From: Methanolinea sp. UBA275
Lineage (GTDB): Archaea > Halobacteriota > Methanomicrobia > Methanomicrobiales > Methanospirillaceae
Assembly: GCA_002506105.1 (NCBI GenBank)
Contig: DAWU01000009.1
Span: 1 to 64,000 of the forward strand
DNA: 64,000 bases
Reading direction: 5' to 3'
Below are positions 61,635 through 64,000 of the stretch, one piece after another. The position numbers and the translations under genes are program-made. The stretch's first letter is position 1. The number at the start of each line of letters is the position of its first letter. The notes under the pieces are model-generated. The model was given only the letters and a program-made list of their open reading frames with translations. It searched no databases and had not been told where the DNA came from.

Positions 61635-62162
61635 TCAGTGGTGTTCTCTTCGATTCAGAAAAAGTATGCCTGCAACCCAGCCGAGAGCTGCAGGAGGCAC
61701 CGCCCATCCAAGCGGGATCTCGGTTGAAGGGTGTTTCTGAAATGTCACATTGAGCACTGCGACGCTGAGTTCATCAGTGTCCGTAAGGCGGTTGAGGTTC
61801 AGGGGCACATCGACAACGTATATCCGGTATGTCCCGGGGGTGAGTGGACCCACGCTGAACGCAGTATCCCATTCGAAGGTGAACTTCCCGTCAGGGTGGA
61901 CGAATGCGGAGGAGAAGTGGCCGGTACCCGCCCGGAGTTTGAGGTTCTCCATGGTCACTCCTGCGGGGTCGAGTCCCTCACCCGTGACAAAAAGGAATAC
62001 GGCGATGGACTTTGAATCCTCAAGGTGACCGCTGATTTTCACCTGGTCGCCGATATAGAATGTTCCCGGATTCGGGTCAAGAGTGATCGAACCGGCACAT
62101 ACTCCTGCAAGGAGCATCAGCCCACCGATGATGCAGAATGACCTTGCAGCCGTCACATCCAT
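61635..62162 (-). CDS. Exported hypothetical protein with C-terminal anchor
   Basis: About 175 residues from the ATG at 62162. A signal peptide (SFCIIGGLMLLAGVCAGSITLDP) precedes a beta-sandwich-like region (YIGDQVKISGHLEDSKSIAVFLFVTGEG, GPLTPGTYRIYVVDVPLNLNRLTDTDE) of the type common in methanogen surface proteins. A terminal membrane helix (WAVPPAALGWVAGILFLNRREHH) closes it. No family is assigned. A frame extension to 62186 adds eight residues. It follows the BrxD-like gene on the same strand, 113 bases away. Confidence 0.7.
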   Translation of the reverse strand: MDVTAARSFCIIGGLMLLAGVCAGSITLDPNPGTFYIGDQVKISGHLEDSKSIAVFLFVTGEGLDPAGVTMENLKLRAGTGHFSSAFVHPDGKFTFEWDTAFSVGPLTPGTYRIYVVDVPLNLNRLTDTDELSVAVLNVTFQKHPSTEIPLGWAVPPAALGWVAGILFLNRREHH

Positions 62163-62275
62163 ACGTACTACATCATCGAAAAACATGCTTTAACATTCTC
62201 ATTGGAACCATCGAAAAAGAGTACTGGTATTTCTGGCACCCGATGCATAACCTCTCAGGGATAGCGGAGAGCAGA

Positions 62276-63592
62276 TCAGAATTCCATGACCATGACTGCT
62301 TCTTCTTCTTCTCTTAGTTCTCCTTTGAGATGATCGGCATCAAAGTGATACTGTTGCCAGGGATCATACTCCTCGTAGAGTTCGCATTTGTCAAGGACAT
62401 CGACATATTCCTTTAAGAATATCCTCGGGATGATATCGACTCTTCCGCCAAACTTGCTGGTCACTTTCTTGATCATGGCTCGTATGAACCGGTGCGAGAC
62501 CCTTGTCCTGTCGATCTCCGTGAACGCGGTGGTGTAGATGTCCATCACCTTGAGCGCCACCTGTTCGAGTTTTTTCGCATCGAACTTGGCAAGGGTGATC
62601 TGGGGCTGTCTCGGGTTCCGGAACTCGTCCCCTGCCTGGACTACGCTGATCCGGTCAAAGAGCGGGGGAAGGGTGCGGATTCCCCTAGGACCGTCGAAGA
62701 ATGCGGGTGTTCCCGTGAAGAGGAAGTATGAATTCGGGAAGTCGCCGCGATCCAGCGAGTCGACAATCATCTGGAGTGTGCGGTATCCCTTCTCCCGCTG
62801 GTTGCGGGGCAGGGACTGAGTCGTCTCCACTTCGTCGACAGCAACCGCGAGCCCGCTGTACCCGGCACTGACAATGATACGGAGAAGGCCCCTTAAGAAT
62901 GTGAATGCGGATGCTTCGTCAATATCGCCCTTTATCCCTGCCTTCTGCTTGAACTCTCTTCCTACATTCGACTCTGCGCAGATCCAGCCAATCGCAGCCT
63001 GGGCTGTCTGGAAATCCCCCGCGTTGTTGGACCGGTAATACGTTCGGAGCGCAGCTGCCAGCGATGTGTTCAGCTCTGAAATACCTGCAAGGGCGGTCTC
63101 AATCTCGGCGAGTGTCGCTTTCTCGAGCACTTCATCGGAGAGGGACTGATCGCTCACTTTGAGGATACGCTCCTCGATCCCGAAGAGCCAGGTATCAATA
63201 ATCGCTTTCTGGGCATGTTCCTCATCGCAGGTTCTCAATGAAGCGCAGATCTGCTGGTAGATGCCCTTGGTCTTGTGCAGGGGCGCTGAGGAAGAGATCA
63301 CGACATGTGCAGTCACAAATCCCTTGTTCCTGGCAATCTCCAGCGCCCTTGCCACAAGGAAGGTTTTTCCGCTCCCGTAATCTCCGCGTATGAACTTGAT
63401 ATCGCCTCCTGCCCTGCTGACAAAATCCAGCTGGGCACCGATAACCCCCTCCTCCACATCAAGTCCCACTGCAATCCTCTCCAGCCCGCTCGCAGGGACA
63501 GTCCCCCGACGAATCGCATTGATGATGTTCTGGCTCTCCAGCCGATCAGATGCCTGGTGATCAGGTTCGCCTGTATGCATAGATCTCTCCAT
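62276..63592 (-). CDS. BrxD-like (DUF2791) P-loop ATPase
   Basis: This 438-residue ATPase matches the BrxD/DUF2791 group: N-terminal LESQNIINAIRRGTVPASGLERIAVGLDVEEGVI, Walker A RGDYGSGKTFLVARAL near 70-80, APLHKTKGIYQQIC, Walker B LAVAVDEVETTQS near 245, and the FLFTGTPAFFDGPRGI sensor segment. Related proteins occur in BREX-type phage-defence loci, but the family also appears alone in methanogens, where its role is unknown. The upstream gene overlaps its start by 32 bases. No BrxC, PglX or helicase is visible in the window. Confidence 0.85.
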   Translation of the reverse strand: MERSMHTGEPDHQASDRLESQNIINAIRRGTVPASGLERIAVGLDVEEGVIGAQLDFVSRAGGDIKFIRGDYGSGKTFLVARALEIARNKGFVTAHVVISSSAPLHKTKGIYQQICASLRTCDEEHAQKAIIDTWLFGIEERILKVSDQSLSDEVLEKATLAEIETALAGISELNTSLAAALRTYYRSNNAGDFQTAQAAIGWICAESNVGREFKQKAGIKGDIDEASAFTFLRGLLRIIVSAGYSGLAVAVDEVETTQSLPRNQREKGYRTLQMIVDSLDRGDFPNSYFLFTGTPAFFDGPRGIRTLPPLFDRISVVQAGDEFRNPRQPQITLAKFDAKKLEQVALKVMDIYTTAFTEIDRTRVSHRFIRAMIKKVTSKFGGRVDIIPRIFLKEYVDVLDKCELYEEYDPWQQYHFDADHLKGELREEEEAVMVMEF

Positions 63593-64000
63593 CTTTTCCC
63601 ACTCCCTTCTTGTCGATCACCATAAGGCCTTGCCGGGACGCCTTCTGGATGATCCTGTTCACGATACCAACTACCCTCCTCGTACCAAGCAGGAGGCGCA
63701 GATCCATCTCGCTCGCCTGGTGGTGAGTCTTCAAAAAATCCATGATCTTCTTCTCCTGATCATCAAGGTCCAGAGCACGCAGGGGATCATCGTCGCGGAT
63801 CTTTGCGGACTCCTCTCGGGGCAATGCAGCGGTGACAAGTGCAGGGACATCGCAGAGTGACCTTGCTTTGCATTCCTCTAAAAGCACAAGGAAGTCCTCC
63901 GGGTGGATATTCCGTGCTCCGGGGGGGATGACGTCCAGCCCTTCGAGGCATGCTCGCTTGCATGAGACATGGTCTCCAGCATCAAGCGAGTGGGATGCTG
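63561..64000 (-). CDS. Unknown protein with C-terminal winged-helix-like region (N-terminus beyond window)
   Basis: The last 145 or so residues are visible; I translated the frame by hand to the window edge and it is open. It includes SLDAGDHVSCKRACLEGLDVIPPGARNIHPEDFLVLLEECKARS, a cysteine-containing stretch, then a C-terminal DDQEKKIMDFLKTHHQASEMDLRLLLGTRRVVGIVNRIIQKASRQGLMVIDKKGVGKDGEIYAYRRT, which looks like a winged helix-turn-helix. The stop overlaps the BrxD-like start by 32 bases, so the two are coupled. The N-terminal domain and function cannot be seen. Confidence 0.65.
   Translation of the reverse strand, partial: ASHSLDAGDHVSCKRACLEGLDVIPPGARNIHPEDFLVLLEECKARSLCDVPALVTAALPREESAKIRDDDPLRALDLDDQEKKIMDFLKTHHQASEMDLRLLLGTRRVVGIVNRIIQKASRQGLMVIDKKGVGKDGEIYAYRRT

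Noticed and set aside
62276..64000. Complete BREX defence island
   Set aside because: Only one BREX-like gene is visible and the downstream gene is an unrelated exported protein.

Overview
The window is a 64 kb chromosomal stretch from a methanogenic archaeon, most likely of the order Methanomicrobiales (inference). The signs are MfnA (tyrosine/aspartate decarboxylase for methanofuran and CoA), archaeal-type Hpt, Dph2, UPF0216 and DUF2117 proteins, histidine kinases with an HDILNQ H-box, a high load of PKD/PEGA/DUF3344 surface proteins, and TATA-like promoters with GGAGG/GGTGA ribosome sites. It is gene-dense, with one tRNA, no rRNA, no insertion sequence and no CRISPR array.

Layout. 1-3.7 kb: a radical SAM gene cut by the window edge, an amidohydrolase-fold protein that has lost its metal ligands, a B3/B4-domain protein, a YHS-domain protein and a methyltransferase. 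3.8-13.4 kb: two tandem lipoprotein serpins, a membrane protein joining PKD-like ectodomains to a cytoplasmic diadenylate cyclase (c-di-AMP) domain, an RNB exonuclease, an SDR, a two-domain PPK2 and a chagasin-type lipoprotein. 13.5-25.4 kb: small proteins, a CaCA exchanger, CorA, PrsW, then a tightly overlapping five-gene operon (ppsA-mfnA-hpt-dph2-METTL5-like) divergent from serA. 25.5-36.5 kb: tRNA-Val(GAC), a K+ channel, UPF0216, a sensor kinase, a TPR protein, a ManC-type enzyme, DUF2117, DNA ligase, a helical hypothetical protein and an MBL-fold hydrolase.

36.6-60.2 kb is dominated by molybdate/tungstate handling. It holds a tupBC-like ABC pair without its binding protein, a small wHTH-like protein, a homologue of the molybdenum storage protein, and a MOT1-type molybdate permease. 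An 18.5 kb run of minus-strand genes follows. In it a complete WtpA-WtpB-WtpC-like transporter is translationally coupled (successive ATGA overlaps) to secreted proteins that look like sulfite-oxidase-fold (molybdopterin-binding-like) modules. The same run contains two giant surface proteins with the same modules, a calcineurin-type phosphoesterase, a free TupA lipoprotein and a TupA-WtpA fusion lipoprotein. I read this as an envelope system for capturing and importing Mo/W oxyanions, needed for formylmethanofuran and formate dehydrogenases. The role of the surface modules is inference.

60.2-64 kb: hisD, divergent from the tupA genes across a dyad-rich promoter, an exported hypothetical protein, and a BrxD-like ATPase behind a gene that runs off the window. 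The clearest candidates for something undescribed are the surface-module/Mo-W operon, the TupA-WtpA fusion, the PKD-TM-cyclase fusion, and the set of three secreted protease inhibitors.
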